A stretch of DNA of 7,586 nucleotides from DATBLE01 sp046735055 (GTDB lineage: Bacteria > Actinomycetota > Thermoleophilia > Gaiellales > Gaiellaceae): the NCBI GenBank assembly GCA_046735055.1, contig JBKPSO010000144.1, forward strand, positions 1 through 7,586. Direction: 5' to 3'. Positions 6,793 through 7,586 of this stretch are shown piece by piece (within the stretch, counting starts at the first letter, position 1; every line of letters starts with the position of its first letter). Both the position numbers and the translations under genes were made by a program. The notes below the pieces were generated by a model, which had not been told where the DNA came from, ran no database searches, and was given only the letters and a program-made list of their open reading frames with translations.

Positions 6793-6808
6793 TCTATGAC
6801 ACTAGACG
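6791..6808. promoter_or_regulatory. Operator-like inverted repeat 3 (over start codon)
   Basis: CGTCTATGACACTAGACG is the third exact CGTCTA-N6-TAGACG match. It shares two bases with copy 2 and is centred 16 bp from it. It includes the ATG (6796–6798) and the first codons (Thr-Leu-Asp) of the regulator gene, so it would cover the transcription start and the start of the reading frame. Confidence 0.72.
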
Positions 6809-7476
6809 AAAAGGTCCTGGCCGAGGCGAGAGAGGTGCGGCAGCGTCTCGTCGACCTCGAGAGCCAGACCGCACACGCACGCGTGGACTACCACCACGCG
6901 ATCAAGAAGCTGCACGCGGCCGGCGGCTCGCTGCGCGAGATTGCCGAGGCGCTCGAGCTGTCGCACCAGCGCGTCCACCAGATCGTCGAGGGGCCGGCCG
7001 GGATGCCGATGCCGCCCTTCTCCCGCCGCGGCTGGAAGCACGGCCGCCGCGGACGGTACCGGAAGTTCTTCATGGGCCGATTCGACGACGGCGCGAAAGA
7101 GGTGATGGTCCAGGCCCAGAAGGAGGCCGATTCGCTGAAGCACAACTACGTCGGTACCGAGCACCTGATGCTCGCCGTGGTCCGGCGCGGGGTGGCCGGC
7201 CTCGACGTCTCGGTCGACGCTGCGCGCAAAGAGGTCGCCGAGCGGATCGGCGAGGGCGAGGAGCCATGGATCGCGGGCCTCCCCCGTCCGTTCACTCCGC
7301 GCGCCAAGCGCGCCCTCGAGGGGGCCCTGACCGAGGCGACCGCCGCGGGCCGCGAGCAGTTCGGGCCGGATGACATCCTGCTGGCGATCGCGTCCGACCC
7401 GAAGGGCACCGGCGGCGAGGTGCTCGCTGCGCTCGGCGTCACACGCGAGCGGCTGCGCGAGCAGCTCGGCCGGTAG
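6796..7476 (+). CDS. HTH–Clp N-domain fusion protein, putative autoregulator
   Basis: This 226-residue soluble protein has two parts. Residues 1–66 are mostly helical and end in a helix-turn-helix, 'SLREIAEALELSHQRVHQIV' (45–64), of the kind seen in sigma region 4-like and short actinobacterial DNA-binding domains. A basic Arg/Lys/Gly-rich linker spans about 76–91. Residues 92–226 match the double-repeat Clp N domain of ClpC/ClpA: 'RFDDGAKEVMVQAQKEA' and 'HNYVGTEHLMLAVVR' in repeat 1, then 'FTPRAKRALEGALTEA' and 'FGPDDILLAIASDP' in repeat 2. There is no Walker motif, so it is not itself a Clp ATPase. ClpC N domains bind adaptors and phospho-arginine-marked clients. Here the domain may sense the Clp system or a ligand and control DNA binding. 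The upstream inverted repeats suggest that it, or a relative, represses its own promoter. The target genes are unknown. It lies 67 bp after the EamA gene with its own promoter. Confidence 0.85.
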   Translation: MTLDEKVLAEAREVRQRLVDLESQTAHARVDYHHAIKKLHAAGGSLREIAEALELSHQRVHQIVEGPAGMPMPPFSRRGWKHGRRGRYRKFFMGRFDDGAKEVMVQAQKEADSLKHNYVGTEHLMLAVVRRGVAGLDVSVDAARKEVAERIGEGEEPWIAGLPRPFTPRAKRALEGALTEATAAGREQFGPDDILLAIASDPKGTGGEVLAALGVTRERLREQLGR

Positions 7477-7586
7477 CGGCCTCGGGGGGGGGACCCCCCC
7501 CCGTCAAAACCCCCAACACCGCCGCGGGAGGTGGGGCGGGCCGCGGGGGCAGCGCCCCCCCCCCCCCGGGGCCCCCCCCGGCGCCC
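7477..7586. repeat. Low-complexity G/C homopolymer tail, possible contig-end artefact or terminator
   Basis: No gene is visible here. Directly after the regulator stop there are nine G (7484–7492), one A, and nine C (7494–7502) flanked by C and G. This is a perfect inverted repeat that could fold as a hairpin, but no T-run follows. Further on come a run of 13 C (7555–7567), GGGG and eight C (7572–7579), plus Gs in blocks. A U-less GC-rich terminator is possible. However, the mirrored homopolymers and their position at the end of the window fit sequencing or assembly error better. Confidence 0.55.

Noticed and set aside
1..7586. CRISPR arrays, tRNA or rRNA genes, insertion sequences, phage attachment sites
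   Set aside because: I saw no direct-repeat/spacer array, no tRNA-like cloverleaf, no transposase and no terminal inverted repeats. The only repeat structures are the operator array and the end tail.

Overview
The window is very GC-rich and nearly all coding. It looks like a metagenomic or contig-end fragment from a high-GC actinobacterium. Class Thermoleophilia or a relative is a guess from gene style (leaderless-looking starts, a short HTH–ClpN regulator, the C-terminal tail of the FAD oxidase), not something the sequence proves.

Positions 1–3289 (plus strand) form a tight transport/catabolism operon. It holds the C-terminal end of a PotD-like spermidine/putrescine-binding protein, a PotB-like permease, a PotC-like permease (ATGA overlap with potB), and a HemL-like class III aminotransferase preceded by the only strong Shine-Dalgarno sequence I saw. 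The PotA-type ATPase is not in the window and presumably lies upstream. Positions 3286–4524 (minus strand) encode a second class III aminotransferase of the putrescine/omega-amino-acid:pyruvate type. It converges on the first one so tightly that both TAG stops share one CTAG. It diverges from the next gene across only 18 bp. Positions 4543–6728 (plus strand) encode a PuuB/DAO-type FAD amine oxidase and, overlapping it by one base, an EamA-family transporter. Together these genes suggest uptake of a di- or polyamine and its deamination by two transaminases and an oxidase, with an extra exporter or permease. The substrate is inferred from family and context.

Positions 6729–7476 are the most striking part. 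They encode a 226-residue protein that joins an N-terminal helix-turn-helix to a C-terminal ClpC-type N domain with no AAA+ ATPase. Its apparent leaderless promoter is covered by three copies of CGTCTA-N6-TAGACG: one over the -35, one over the -10 and one over the start codon. This looks like an autoregulated switch, possibly linked to Clp proteolysis.

Positions 7477–7586 are non-coding and low-complexity, with long G and C runs. They look like a terminator remnant or, more likely, poor-quality contig-end sequence.
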